Shown in pieces: positions 23,735 to 36,400 of a stretch of DNA of 64,000 bases (its first letter is position 1; every line of letters begins with the position of its first letter). The notes beneath the pieces were generated by a model. That model was given only the letters and a program-made list of their open reading frames with translations. It searched no databases and was not told the DNA's origin. The position numbers and the translations under genes are program-made. This DNA is from Henckelia pumila (taxonomy: Eukaryota > Streptophyta > Magnoliopsida > Lamiales > Gesneriaceae), in contig NW_027331831.1 of assembly GCF_033568475.1 (NCBI RefSeq), positions 3,224,001 through 3,288,000 on the forward strand, in the 5' to 3' direction.

Positions 23735-26311
23735 TCACCAATATCCTTTGCATGAGCAGGATCCATTCTTGAAATGGTGGAAACGGCTTGGGTCCCTCAA
23801 AATGATTTCATGTTCAATGATCCTAGAAATGTAACTAAAAGCTGTGTGACAATCACCGCAGACACGCAAGTTCTTGGTAATCCTAATAGGCACGCCGGGA
23901 CCTGTCGTAAGAATGCCATAAGCAAGGGCCAATTTCTCGCTATGTTCAAGTAAAAGATCTCTTTTCTCCTCGTCATCTACATCATGGAGAGCAAAACTTG
24001 TCTCGGGAACATAACCCAAGATTTTGATGCGATATATCAGATCATCAAGTAGATCATAAATCTCTTTAGTCATTGGATGGGATTTGTCCCCAACAAGAAA
24101 GATTGTTGTCCCTTTCTTCCCTTGTACCCAACTGCAGCCAGGTCTCTTCTTGATCCCAACATGTTTCATCAACAATCGGATTCTGGCAACATCTTTCCAC
24201 TGCCTAGCACAGGCATATATGTTGGAGAGCAGTGTGTACAAGCCATCATTCTCGAAGTTTAACTCTAACAACTTATTAACTGCAAGCTCTGCAAGCTCCA
24301 CATTCCCATGAACCCTGCAACCACTAAGCAGTGCCACCCAAACTATTGGACTGGGTTCCATCGGCATCTCCTCTATGAGCTTCAAAGCTTCATGCAAGCG
24401 TCCAGCACGACCCAAAAGATCAACGGCACAAGCATAGTGTTCCACTTCTGGAACCACCTGAAATTCCTCCTCCATCTTATTGAAGTAATTAATTCCCTTC
24501 TCCACCATTCCAGAGTGACTACAAGCATATAGCACAACCACAAAAGTGACCCCATCAACATGGAGACCAGCTTTCCTCATCCCACTGAAAACTTGGAGAG
24601 CCTCTTCTCCACGACCATGCATTCCGTATCCAGTCATTATAGATGTCCAAGAGACTACATTCTTATCAATAATTCCATCGAAAACAACTCGAGCGGCATC
24701 AACATTTCCAGATTTGGCATACATGTCAATAAGGCAATTTGACACAAATAGCATACCCTCTTTGTAACAATTCCTCAGTATATAAGCATGGACTTCTTGG
24801 CCAAGTTTAAGGGCACCCAGACGTGCACAAGCCACCAACGCACAGGATATAGTGAATGTGTTTGGCATAATGCCACATTTGTCCTTCAGCATTTCAGAAA
24901 AAAGTTGCAAGGCATCATTGGCGTCTCCATGTTGTGCACAACCACCAATCATTACAGTCCAAGTAACCACATTTCTACTTTCACAATCAATCGAACTGAA
25001 TAATTTGTGTGCTGCTCTGAAGTTCTTGCACTTCGCATGCAAATCTATGATGCTATTGATCACCATCATGTCCCCATGATTCTGACCATCCAATTTTAAA
25101 ATGTTTTTCAAAACATAACATTGTATTTCCTTTCCCTGCACCAATGCACCGACTGCAGCACAACCAGATAAAATTGACACCAATGTAACTTCATTTGGTT
25201 GCGATCCAGAAAATATCATCTCCCTAAACACGTCAAGGGCCTCATAGCCAAGTCCTCTCTGTGCATAGCCTGAAATCACAGCACTCCATGTCACCACATT
25301 CAACTCAATCTTTTTCACCCTCATTCTCTCAAACAATTCCAATGCGTGATCAAATCTCCCAATCTGAGAATAGCCACTAACTAGTGCATTCCAAGACACC
25401 AAGTCCTTCACCTCCATCCTATCAAATACATTCTTTGCCTGGTCCATTAATCCACACTTTGCATACATATCAACAATTGCGTTCCCCACATACACATCCT
25501 CAAACAAACCTCTCCTAATCGAATATCCATGAATTTCTGTTCCACTCCTCCATGCTTTAACAGAAACGCAGGCTGGGAGCACAGTTACCAAACTAACGGC
25601 ATCTGCATTAAAATCACCATCCTTAACCATAGCTTCCAACATCAGCAAAGCACTTGTACACTCCCCAATCTGAACATAAACACCCATAATCGAATTCCAG
25701 GAGATCACATCACACACCCCTCTCTCAAGCATTTCGTCAAACAGTAGCTGCGCCTCATCACTTGCCCCACAACGCCCAAACATAGCTACGGCAGCATTGC
25801 CTACAAAAACATTGGAGCAAACATGGCCAGTAACAAACGCAAGCGCGTGGACAGCCGACCCAGCAGCGAGCAAAGAAAGTTCCCCACATGCCTTAAAAAC
25901 GTAAGGAAAAGTGTATCCATCAGGAACCCAATCAAGAACCCGCATTTCACCAAACATGCCGAGTGCATTCCTGTGATCACCAAAAGAAACTTTTCTTTTG
26001 ATGAGGTTGTTCCAAAAGAAGACTTCGGGACGGGAAGGTGAGATATAACGTAGGACATTGAGAACATCTGAATGGGCATTGTGGGATAGGTAATTGGAGA
26101 GTATTCGGAAGGTGACATCCGGATTTGAGCGGAGAGGGAGACCCCGAACTAGGTGCTGCTGGTGAATTAGCTTCGCTTCAGTTATAGAATCGCGCCGTTG
26201 TTGTATAGCTGAACAGAATCTGAGGCTGTAGATGAGACAGCGGAGCGCGGCGGCGTAACGTTTGGGCTTCGGCGGGAATGATGAGGGAAATAGCATTTGA
26301 CAAATTGCCAA
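23735..26311 (-). CDS. PLS-class pentatricopeptide repeat protein with DYW deaminase domain
   Basis: A single-exon gene of 858 residues. Tandem PPR motifs of P, L and S type fill residues of about 90-720 (for example VISWNSIMGVYVQIGECTSA and VVTWTVMIGGCAQHGDANDA). E/E+ and DYW domains follow. The DYW cytidine-deaminase signature is intact: HSEKLALAYG with the catalytic HSE, CGDCHT zinc ligands, and HHFKNGSCSCKGYW at the C-terminus (GYW in place of DYW). Such proteins bind organellar RNA and change a specific C to U. It resembles Arabidopsis At5g16860 closely from memory. The Arg-rich N-terminus fits an organelle transit peptide. Another ATG lies 5 codons in (26296). The edited target site cannot be told from this sequence. 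Confidence 0.93.
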   Translation of the reverse strand: MAICQMLFPSSFPPKPKRYAAALRCLIYSLRFCSAIQQRRDSITEAKLIHQQHLVRGLPLRSNPDVTFRILSNYLSHNAHSDVLNVLRYISPSRPEVFFWNNLIKRKVSFGDHRNALGMFGEMRVLDWVPDGYTFPYVFKACGELSLLAAGSAVHALAFVTGHVCSNVFVGNAAVAMFGRCGASDEAQLLFDEMLERGVCDVISWNSIMGVYVQIGECTSALLMLEAMVKDGDFNADAVSLVTVLPACVSVKAWRSGTEIHGYSIRRGLFEDVYVGNAIVDMYAKCGLMDQAKNVFDRMEVKDLVSWNALVSGYSQIGRFDHALELFERMRVKKIELNVVTWSAVISGYAQRGLGYEALDVFREMIFSGSQPNEVTLVSILSGCAAVGALVQGKEIQCYVLKNILKLDGQNHGDMMVINSIIDLHAKCKNFRAAHKLFSSIDCESRNVVTWTVMIGGCAQHGDANDALQLFSEMLKDKCGIMPNTFTISCALVACARLGALKLGQEVHAYILRNCYKEGMLFVSNCLIDMYAKSGNVDAARVVFDGIIDKNVVSWTSIMTGYGMHGRGEEALQVFSGMRKAGLHVDGVTFVVVLYACSHSGMVEKGINYFNKMEEEFQVVPEVEHYACAVDLLGRAGRLHEALKLIEEMPMEPSPIVWVALLSGCRVHGNVELAELAVNKLLELNFENDGLYTLLSNIYACARQWKDVARIRLLMKHVGIKKRPGCSWVQGKKGTTIFLVGDKSHPMTKEIYDLLDDLIYRIKILGYVPETSFALHDVDDEEKRDLLLEHSEKLALAYGILTTGPGVPIRITKNLRVCGDCHTAFSYISRIIEHEIILRDPSRFHHFKNGSCSCKGYW

Positions 26312-27158
26312 AGCTGACTCTGTGGTGGCAACGCAGCAATGGGCTTTTTATACGTGACAAACTCAAGACTGTTGGGTCTGTCAGAAAAGGGTGCTTTAAG
26401 TGGAAAATTTTAAATTTAACCAAAAATGTAGCTTTTGATACGAAATTTTGCTTGTCTAAGTTTTTTAAATAAAATTTTTATTTTATATATTTTTTTTGAG
26501 ATATATTGTATACTTTCTCAGGTAAGGACAGCGAGTCAAATATTTCCAATTCACCTTGAAACATCTCGATTTACAAAAGTCATTTCGTTCGCATGTGCAT
26601 GCCTATTTATTTTTTTATTATGTAGTTTTTATCTATCCACAATCAATATTAATTCATCTATCAGAAAATATTCTTATACGAACATGCAAAATAGACTGTT
26701 AGACATAACCAAGAAACAAATTAATGATAACTTACTTCATATATATAGAGAGAGAGAGAAACACCGTCTTATTCTGAAATAACAATAATAAGATTCCAAC
26801 TTAGAAGGGAATTAATCTTATCGTCGCAATCCAGAAAAAGAAAAAGTGTACGAGTCTAAATAAAATGTACATTCATTCAACCATATAAATAAATCTACAA
26901 TATGTATTCCTATCTCCTGCAGGCTGCAGATAGATCCCACCATCCTCTTTTCTTTCCATGTCCACACAACATAAATGTGTTCCGACTTCAAATCTGAACA
27001 CTTCAGCGTGATATTCAGTCGGCCTAAGGATTTTTCTTGCCGGAAGTTAATAAGTTGGGGGATTCAATGAACTAGGATGTTGGATTTTGTCGTTATTATA
27101 GCTCTTCTAAAATGTACACGCAGCTAAGACTAACCGTGAGAGACCGATGAAGCTGTTG
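26312..27158. other. Intergenic between the PPR and PWWP genes
   Basis: Holds the promoter and 5' UTR of the minus-strand PPR gene and the 3' UTR of the PWWP gene. AT-rich, with a short GA tract (agagagagagagaa near 26,745). No further gene is seen. Confidence 0.5.
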
Positions 27159-30100
27159 CTACTGATGGCGCCCGAGTAACTCCTCGTGTAGCCTACTAAA
27201 TACCAGGCTAACAGGTATACAAGCAACAGCTGTGGGTACAGATTCGGTTTTTATCAGCCCATCCACAAGGTAGTCACTGCTGCAGCTGCCGCTTCGCATA
27301 TCGTTACGACGATTTTTCGGCTCTGAGGCGATAGAAGACAATGTTCTTATCTTCTGACTAGTAGATGGGCTAATTTTCCTTGGGGAATTTTTGGAGAATA
27401 TCCTGTCAGCAGAATAGTTGGTAAAGATTGGAATGGACATATTTGCTTTCTGGCCTTGGGTGGAGCCAAATGGAAGCTTTTTATCTTGAAAGACCGGTCG
27501 AGCTTGATGCTTACTATCATTTTCAATCGATGAGTACAAATGTGGGCGTGGAACACGGGAATTTGCAGTCCTACGACCAGTCCTCCATGAGGGGGGAAGC
27601 CTGCTAGGACTCTCCAATGATTCGGGGAAAATATTATCAGCCGTAGCAAGAAGGTTTTCTGATGAACCACTCTCAAGCGCTTCGATTTGGATGGGATGAC
27701 CAATTATAGCATGTCCATTTAGCATACTCAGCATTGAAATCATAGGAACATCCCTTCGGTAGTTGCTGGCCTGAACTTCTAAATCCACATCTACCAACAT
27801 GATCCTACCACCAAAATGATGCCTATCAGCAAACATAGTTTCTGCGTACTCACGACTATCCTCCCAAAATCCTCTTTTTGCTGAGTAATTATTCCACGTC
27901 AACACATCTGAATCTATGATATTGTGATTAGAACGACTTAGACCTGTTGATCTATATTTTGCCGCATGGGTCCTAAAACTTTTCTGGCTTGAATCAGCCT
28001 TGGTACCACCGCTGGTCCAATTGGAACTTCTTCCATTCGTATATTGTCTGAATACCTCTGAATCAGTTCTGTCGAGTGACCGTTTTCCAAGACCGCGGTT
28101 ATTTCTTTTCCTTTTCAACTGCCATTTGGATACACCTGATTTAGTTGGTGCAAATTCATTTGGGTTGGATAAGTCATCTGGAAATGTCAATTCATCAGGA
28201 TCATCACTGTTAATGCTTCCATGCCCTTCATTGGCTTCAATTCTTGGATATTTAGGTCGCAATTCTATAGAGGCAGAACCATCTGTATAAAAAGGTAAAA
28301 AATGAGCCTATGAAACCACACTATTTTTGACAGTCATAGGGATATGTAAATCAATCGTCCGTGGATGATAGGAACAGCAACCACCAAGAATCAACTAATA
28401 GATCAACTAAAACAATTGTTCTTAAAGCACAGGCCGACCGGCCGAGTCAATTATCATCTTGCAAGTAGATCATCCTTCACATGGTGTGGATTTCATTAAA
28501 AAAACAGATAAGTTGGCAAAGAAAATAATAAATTGCCAAAAACAGAAAATGAACTGCCAGGCTCTAGAAGCTGGTCATAGGTTTTTCAAAAAACGATGAG
28601 AGCACACAGAACATAGGAAAATGTGCTAGTTTCATGAAAGGATTCATCGTGCTAACCAGAAAGTGCAGTCAAATCATCATCTGAATCTGATTCCATAGAA
28701 TCTGTATCAGAGCAATCTGTTTCTGTATCCTCTGTAGACCCAGAAATATGCTCTTCACCTAAATCCGAATAGGGCAAGTCTTTTTCTTCAAGCTTGGAAA
28801 CTGGCATTTCTGAGAGCGAGGACTGCAATCGGCTGTCATTCAAATAATCTCCAGAATCATTCGATAGGTAAGCACATCTGCTCCTCTTAGCACGAAATGA
28901 AACTCTGGACAGTTCCTCTCCTGACAGATAGAAACAGAATCGTCTTCAGGGTGGGTGAGACCCAAAAAACAGGTAATTTAGCAGACAAGAGAGTGGCTTC
29001 TATCATGTCTCTAGGTTAGAAAATTCTCAGCCAACCCCTCAAACGAATTTTCTCCTTCTGTCCTTTAAGCTTTTGGTGCTGGACATAGTTTATCATTCTA
29101 ATTCAAGGGTCAAATGAAAAGCCAAAAAAACAAGGAAAACGAGAAGTTGGAAAAAAATGAAGCTATTGAAGAAGAAAGCTCACTAATTGGTGCAGTCCGG
29201 AGACCAAAGTCCTGTAATCCTCGCGTCCGAGGCAGCGCATTGGCACTATCATCATCTCCGCTCAATTGACTTTCCTCTCTAGCAATCACTTCATAAAGAC
29301 ATACCTCTGCATTCTTCTCAACAGGAGACAAACCAAGCCTTTCAGATATTTGATCTGATCTGGATTCAATTTTATTTCTGCCTCCATTTCCCAAATACTC
29401 TGAAGATGTTGCAGCATCTGGTGACGATTTGCTCCTATGATTAGAAGAATTTTCCAATTTCCCATATTTAGTCTCCAATAATTGCCTCTCTAGTTCAAGA
29501 GCGTGTAGTATTGCATCTTCCCGACGAGCATATTTCTCTCTTTTCTTAGGAGGCATACCCTGAGAGGCTTCAGCCCTTTCTATACAGTCATCAAACTCAC
29601 CACATCGGAATGCCTTTACGCGTTTTGACTTCTCCAAATTGTACCAGTCCCTGGTTGTACACAGCAAAAATATTCATAACAAAGTAAATAGAGAAAGGCA
29701 ATAGCAAATGACATTCATTTTGAGATCAAACTGCACAATTAGCTGCTGGATTTAAAAGTTTCACAGAAAGCATTTACTCTTTTGAATTGTGATCTATAAT
29801 AAATTTCTAACAAACTAATCAAATGCCACGTAAATCAATGCATGTGAAACAACTTGTACTAAGGAGAAACATTTGCTTCCATATCACATTCGACAAACAA
29901 TACATATATTCAGTTCCCCGTAAAGATTTGATAGAGATACTCCAGGGGACCACGAACTTCATTGCTGACTAAAACATTTGGACTCGTGACACTTTAGTCC
30001 GCCCTTTTATCACATTTTGAGCCAAATAGTTGTTCATGTGGCTCATGAATGACTCGGACAGCATAGGTCATAAACCAATAGCTGATGATTTTTAACCATT

Positions 30101-31348
30101 TGAAGGTTGGAGAGAGTAATTGCATTACTTTTTATAGAATTGTATCACATCAGCGAGAATTTATACACTATTCTCAGTTGAAAATAATGAATTAAAAAAA
30201 CACCATGGAGAGACACCATTATAAACCAATTTGAACTTTCCACAACCAGATGTAAGACAGTGGCATCACAACCACCACTCCATCCGAATGTGATCCGCTT
30301 ATCACACCTTAACACATCAACGCAGCTGGGACTCTAGAATTCAAGAAGAAACCTAGAAGCTCTCACATAAACAGCAATTTGTCCCACAGGCTTAAAATTC
30401 ATTCACATGTAGCACTCTGCATTATGCAGTGCCTCTAATACCATTTTGTCAACCCCCGAGCCCCCAAGTCCCATCACACTTACCTACAAAATGGGCTCTG
30501 CAAGCAACTATTTCGCATCCATTCTTCCCTACAAAAATATTTGACTCGAGGAAGTCCATTGTCACACATTTTAAACCAACTCAAATAACCTCTACAACCC
30601 AATGCAGGAAAGAAGCATTGCTACTTTGCATGACAATCAAGAGTCAAAATAAGAAAAATAAAAGGGAAACAATAATTATCAACTTTAATAGCAGAGAATG
30701 AAACAAAACATGAAATTTCAGCCCAATTCTGCTCACACCCATAATAAGATTTAAAATATTTAATCAAAACAAAAATGAAAATGAATTACATTAACACCTA
30801 CCAATGGGCAATGAGCTCGGACAAGACGGGTAATGATTAAACAGAAAAAATATTGAAGAGACGTCAGTCAAAAAAATTAGCGAAATTAAAGTCATGCTGT
30901 AAAGCTAGGTTGCAGCTTAGTAACATTGATGACAAATCCTTCTACCTTTGATGAGTATATATTTGAGTTCAATGCAGCTAAAAAAGTAAATCATTCACAA
31001 AAAATGTTACCCCATAGGTATCACGAAAAGTAAAGAGGCAGCAATCAACACAGAACCATTACCAAACACATCCACCAAAATGACATACATAGCAGCACAC
31101 CACCACAAATATTCACAGAACTCTTCACTGGAATGAAATTTTTAAGATCATGCGTAAACTCACACGCTAGCATCTTCCCTCCCAAGAAGCTTCACAGGAG
31201 TTCCAGATCGCGGAGATGTTATATGAGACAAAGATAGCTCTTCCTGACCAAGTATTTTTCCAGGCCACCAAGACCCATTGCGCCTCCGAACCCACACTAT
31301 ACTCCCCACACAGCCATCGGCCATTTCCCCAGATTCTGAACTACCCAT
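27159..31348 (-). CDS. PWWP-domain protein (At1g51745 / At3g03140 type)
   Basis: Four exons are modelled: 31348-31164, 29650-29184, 28920-28657 and 28282-27159, totalling 679 residues with consistent phases. The N-terminal PWWP domain spans the first intron: VWVRRRNGSWWPGKIL in exon 1, then DWYNLEKSKRVKAFRCGEF at the start of exon 2. PWWP domains bind methylated histone tails and DNA, so a nuclear chromatin role is expected. The middle is acidic (TETDCSDTDSMESDSDDD). The C-terminal half is basic and disordered apart from a conserved block with VPMISMLSMLNGHAIIGHP, shared with the plant At1g51745 family. Its molecular role is not established to my knowledge. The first intron is long (1.5 kb), common for regulatory plant genes. 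Confidence 0.88.
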
Positions 31349-31770
31349 CTCTCTACTTTTCCTCTATATATATGCTATAAGTATTGAGGTTAAAAGAAAG
31401 AAGGCACATAAACAAGCGTATAAACCCAAAAAAAAAAAAAAAAGATCTCTCCCTCTCACCCTCTACCCGCCATATCGATTTACGCAGCTCACTCTCTCAT
31501 CTTTCTATTTTACCAACAAAAATTAGGACTGAGTCCTCGAGACAGATTATTTCACCTTATTACCACTTCCAACGAAATAATTAAAAGGAATCACGGATAG
31601 TACCAAAGAGAAACACGCTTTGCTTTTTTGATCGACAGAACAAAAGTACTGTACCGATTCCAATCGGTAAGCCACCCACAATGAACATAGGGAAACAGCA
31701 ATTCTCATACGGATTAAGAAGAGACGGCGTTTCAACGAGCCGAATGTTGTAATTGAGAAAAAAAGGGGGT

Positions 31771-31783
31771 AGGGTTAGGGTTT
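31771..31783 (-). promoter_or_regulatory. Telo-box in the PWWP gene upstream region
   Basis: The plus strand reads AGGGTTAGGGTTT (minus: AAACCCTAACCCT) about 420 bp upstream of the start codon. Telo-boxes sit in the 5' regions of many plant housekeeping and cell-cycle genes and bind Myb-type and Polycomb-recruiting factors. Pyrimidine-rich sequence at 31,430-31,520 may be the 5' UTR. Confidence 0.45.
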
Positions 31784-32090
31784 CCTTCAAAATATTGGGG
31801 AACTTCACAATTAGGGCATTCAAATGAAATCACGGAGACTGATTGGCGGTTTGATTCAGGAAAACAGTGGATTTGTTATGTGCGAACTTTGGGATTCAAG
31901 CCTTGAACGAAGTAGGTGAGTCTGGTGCGTGACCTACGTGGGTTGACTCATAACAGGGCAACACAGAGAATTAGAGAAACCCATAAAAATGTCCAAATTC
32001 TAAAATAACCCCTTCTAAATATGAAATTGTGCTGAGACCCAAACATGATTATTTTTTAAAAAAACAATAGATCGATCACATCCATAATAA

Positions 32091-32312
32091 TCTATACTAT
32101 TTTATTAAAGTTGAGATATGTATAATAACCGTTTTTTCTCACCTAATGTGAGGACACCAAGTTTTTTGTCAATTTTATCCTTTGAACCCCACCTTCCCCA
32201 AAAAGTGGAATTCAGTCACTGAACCATCAACATTTCTTAAAAAAAAAAAAAATTGAACAACCAACACGTTTATTCATATTTTCACACGCAACGCGTGTGC
32301 CTATCCCGCTAA
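32091..32312 (+). mobile_element. Short non-autonomous Helitron (222 bp)
   Basis: The 5' end is TCTATACTATTTTATTAAAG, the usual plant Helitron start. The 3' end carries a perfect 7-bp-stem hairpin (CACACGC-AAC-GCGTGTG) nine bases before a terminal CTAA. The copy sits between a 5' A and a 3' T, with no target duplication, as Helitrons do. It codes for nothing and must have been moved by a RepHel protein made elsewhere. Confidence 0.78.
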
Positions 32313-32393
32313 TATTTTTTAATAGATTTGGTTGAATAAGATGTTTTTCGAAATATTCATCGATGAAACGATATCATTAAAAAAAATGTATTT

Positions 32394-32433
<40 letters not shown>

Positions 32434-32690
32434 GTTCAGTTTTATATTAAAATTCAAACCAAATCATATTTTATTGGTTTTACAAAATTTCAAACGAACC
32501 CATTGGATGAGGCTTGGTTTCACACTTTCATAAGAAAGTCAAGTGTTCATGTAAACACCTTATATGTGCATTTTGAATTTTTGATAAGCCCTTCGTCTCT
32601 TTTACTATGATCTCAATTCTACAGAATGGAGAAAAACACCATATATTGTCGTCAAATATAACATTGATGCTGCATTATTTTTTTTCTCGA
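32313..32690. other. AT-rich spacer with (AT)n microsatellite
   Basis: Contains an (AT)n tract at about 32,397-32,431. Nothing coding is recognised. Confidence 0.5.
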
Positions 32691-32696
32691 AAATAG

Positions 32697-33041
32697 GTGC
32701 ATGTGCTTTGGAATGGTGTTGAGAGATCACGAAGGATAGTGTCTTAGTTGTCAATCTAAGATAGTTGAAAACTTGAAGGCTCGTACGATATGAAAGAAGG
32801 AGAAACCATGGGACTACGTGAAGCATTCTCGTGGATTTGTGAAATGAATCTTCATCGAGCGATATTTGAGATGGAAGTCCAGTTAGTTGTGATGGTCCTT
32901 GACTCTTTGAAAGAAGATGATGAATTTGTAAGTCGATTAGAAAATGGAGTTATTCATGTTTTGGCAAAAGAATCCAGTTCTTACGCAAATCCTTCCCATT
33001 GGTCGAGTCCGTCAAATCATGTTGGTGATCTTGTAGCTTGA
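32697..33041 (+). pseudogene. RNase H-like (RVT_3) relic, probably from a LINE
   Basis: Translated pieces match the plant 'reverse-transcriptase-like' RNase H domain found at the C-terminus of L1-type LINEs and in domesticated copies. Seen are FGMVLRDHEG near the start, GLREAFSWICEMNLHRAIFE in the middle (the alphaA helix with the catalytic Glu region), and VIHVLAKESSSYANPSHW near the end. The first strand is in a different frame from the rest, with a stop between. Only the last 83 codons (32,790-33,041) are open. No LINE reverse transcriptase lies upstream. A long A/T homopolymer run (33,097-33,182) downstream could be the old tail. Confidence 0.6.
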
Positions 33042-33104
33042 AGCTTGCATTTCATAATAAAATTTCTTCTTTTGACTTTAAAAAATAATAATACATTTAC
33101 ACTA

Positions 33105-33137
<33 letters not shown>

Positions 33138-33493
33138 AGGAGTGACTCGGCCTGACAGAGAGAATGTGTTTTTTTTTTTTTTTTTGAAAAAGAGAGAATG
33201 TGTTTTGATTAATTTAAAATATAACCATTTTAAAGCACTACGTTGAATAATTGAAGTCATAAACAATTGTGCAGCACCCCATTTACAGCAGCGGAGTCAT
33301 GCACAATCTGCAATGGAACCAATAAACGGATGCTGGCTTCAGCATCATTCTGCCCATCCCTCGTGTATGATCTTCAATCTCCATATCTGTTTAGGATCTA
33401 GATCACAGCTGGCGAATAATTTTCACTGCGAAGTTATTTACATTCTGCATCAACTAGATCACCACTTGCAAAGAATTTTTCACTGGAAATTAT
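33042..33493. other. Spacer with long T/A homopolymers; 3' flank of the RSH gene
   Basis: A T-run followed by an A-run at 33,101-33,138 and a second T-run near 33,170-33,185 lie between short copies of agagagaatgtgtttt. The rest is likely 3' UTR of the minus-strand RelA/SpoT gene. No gene is seen. Confidence 0.5.
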
Positions 33494-36400
33494 TTACATT
33501 CTAACTTCAACTACATCACCATCTCTTAACTCTGTACTAGGCAACACCAAGTGCCCGTTTACTGAAACCAGCTTACCTTCGAACCCTATTCTCCTAGCAG
33601 CATCAGCAGCTGTGCTGCCAGTACTCAATCTCATTATATCACCATGGGGCCAACATACAATTGCTACTTCACCAAGAGATACTGATTTCCTAAACTTAAA
33701 CTGCTGTAACCCAGCTTCTGAGCGCAGTTGTTCCTCCCACTGAAGCATTGTCCTCAAGAGTTGTACCTGTTATTTAATGAAACTTGACACGTGGATTCAT
33801 AATTTTGAACCAAATAAACATAAGAATCACCTCATTTTAAAATCTGTCAATTGCCAGGTGATTGGTGTGGAACAGTCATGATGGATGCATCAATTTTAGT
33901 TTGATGAAATTGGAGAGAATAGTTCATTCTTCATGAACTTCATATAGTCTGATGCCAAGGAAGATATACCTTGTTGTTGATGCCAGTGTCCAACAATGAT
34001 GAATTAGAGGTGAAGCTCAGCCTCTCCTCAATAATTGAGTTTGAAACAGTAGAATCAATGGGTTTCCCTTCAAAAACATCTGAAACGACACCCCAATATT
34101 CAGCTTCTTCCCACTCTGTCAATTCAATGACTTGGATAAAGGTTGGCAACAGCCGCTGAAATTGATCTTTCTGCAGATTCGTATGGTAACTTAGAGTGTG
34201 CTGCTGTCGAGCAATTAACATAAAACAGGATATATTTCCAAGGCAAGAAAAAGAAAACATAAATTATATCAGCACACAGAAAAGAAGAAACAGGATATGC
34301 ATTCCTTAGAATACCTTGTGGTATATCCCATCTCTGCTGAGAGTGTATTTTTCCAAGCAGGTGCACCAATCCCCATGTCCAGGTTCAAACCACCATTCAT
34401 CAGACACCTTAAAATTACAACCAAAACAAAAAAAAAACAAAACAGGTAACCCTTTTAAATTTTGTTGCTTAACAAATTCAGATAACTCACACTTGAGTAG
34501 TCATACACAACATTTATACGTTTACGACTCTACTGAAAACATTTTCCCTCAGGTTCCAGGAAAGAATACAAGTTTAAAACAATGCAAAAACGCCACATAA
34601 TATTACACATGAAATATCTTTGAAAATGTTAGATTCTTACAAGTGATTAAATAATTTCATTACGAGCTTTTACCCTGTTCCACAGCATTCTTTTACTATA
34701 TTAGACAGCCTATGATAGATAAATATAGCACCTTTTTGTACAAATTTGCGTAAGCCTCCCATCTTTTTATTTGGTAAGATGATCTCCGTTCTGCTACAGC
34801 TTCTGAAGCTGCTAGTCCAAAGCTTACAGCAACAAGCAAATCTCTTCCGTGGTTATCAACTCTGGACAGATAAATGTTTCATGCACAATTAAGAGAAGTT
34901 AAATGCATGGGTCAAAGCTGACAAAAGTAGCAAGATACCTAAGAACAACAGCAGCAAGTAACTGGCCTGCTTCCACTCTCAGAACCGGATGCCCTACTTT
35001 AAGTGCGCCATATTTTAGGAGAGAAATATCCTCAAGAGAACCTTGATCTTCCATTTCCTTCGAGAAAGTTGTCGAGGCATCTAATTTGGGCTCAGTTACG
35101 CTACTCTCGGAGGGCAATAAAGTCTCAGTCTCCTTATAAAGCCAATGTGCAGCAAGACCATGTTCAGCATATTCATGCATCCTCTAAAATTAAAGAATCG
35201 TCATCAGGCATTAGCAAAATTGAATTGTTGCCACTGAGAGTCCTGTAAAAAATTTGAAGAGTCATATACCTGTGTTCGTATTTGAACTTCCAAAGGAGAG
35301 CTGTCTGGACCTTGTACTGCAGTGTGCAGTGACTAAGAACGGGGAACCACATAAGGAGAGATATAAGAATTACAGCACAAATTCTTGCAAAATATTAGCA
35401 CAAAACTAAATGCAAAAGCTATAATGGAATTTTGACCTGGTAGCCACTTGGTTTTGGGTTGACAACGTAGTCATCAAATTCACCATCAATAGGGGTCCAA
35501 AACCTGAATGCAGGAACAACATTTTATTTTATAACTCTTTTCACCACAAAACCGACTTGTTTGGATGAGATTTGATTGTTGGCATATACTTGTGGATAAT
35601 GTTAAGGAGATTGTAACAACACTGAACTGCCTGTCCATGTAAAGTCCCGTTCTTGTCCCCAACAATGACCCTCAAAGCACGGGCATCATATACTTTGTCG
35701 ATGCCCACATCTTTTCTCTTCATCTATGGAGTGGTGAAATCAAAATGAACACTGGTTAAAAGCTCGTGTCACAACCAAATCAATAAAATGAAGAACACTT
35801 AAAGTATCAATATTTACAGCAAGAACAGTTTTAACTGATCGCGACATTGTCACAGAAAAAGCTCTCAAAAGTATAGCATATCAAATACATGAGCAATCAA
35901 AACTAAAGCAGGGCTTTCCTGAAACAAAAAAAAAAAAAGAAAGAAAAGAAAAGAAAGCAAGCTAAAAATGTACAAAGAGTTGAGTCTTGACAGAAACGAC
36001 CAAGCTGTCATCATTAAGTCAATTCCTATGCATGCTCTGTGCAACTTATCCTCATTTTTTAGATGCTTGATGCTTCTGCCACATTCAATTTTCAACTCAA
36101 CGCACTCAAATATTACATTTTAATAAAAGATTGATTGATTCCACCAAAACAGTATCACGTGTTAAACTCTGAAGAGCTTAAAAAAACCCAAACCAGTATT
36201 AAGTTTTATAATCAGTATATCAAATATATTATAGGTAGTACCCAAATTCATACCTTGCTGTAGATGCTATACAAGCTTTTAAGGCGTCCGGATAAAGTTA
36301 CTTCCATTCCTGGAACATATCTGCAAACATTATGTGAAACAAAGTTAACAAGTGGGTTTCAATCATGCTCTTTAAAAATCAGCAATATCACTCTGTTTAT

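Noticed and set aside
24077-26041. Several plus-strand frames of 60-75 codons
   Set aside because: All are antisense shadows of the DYW PPR gene.
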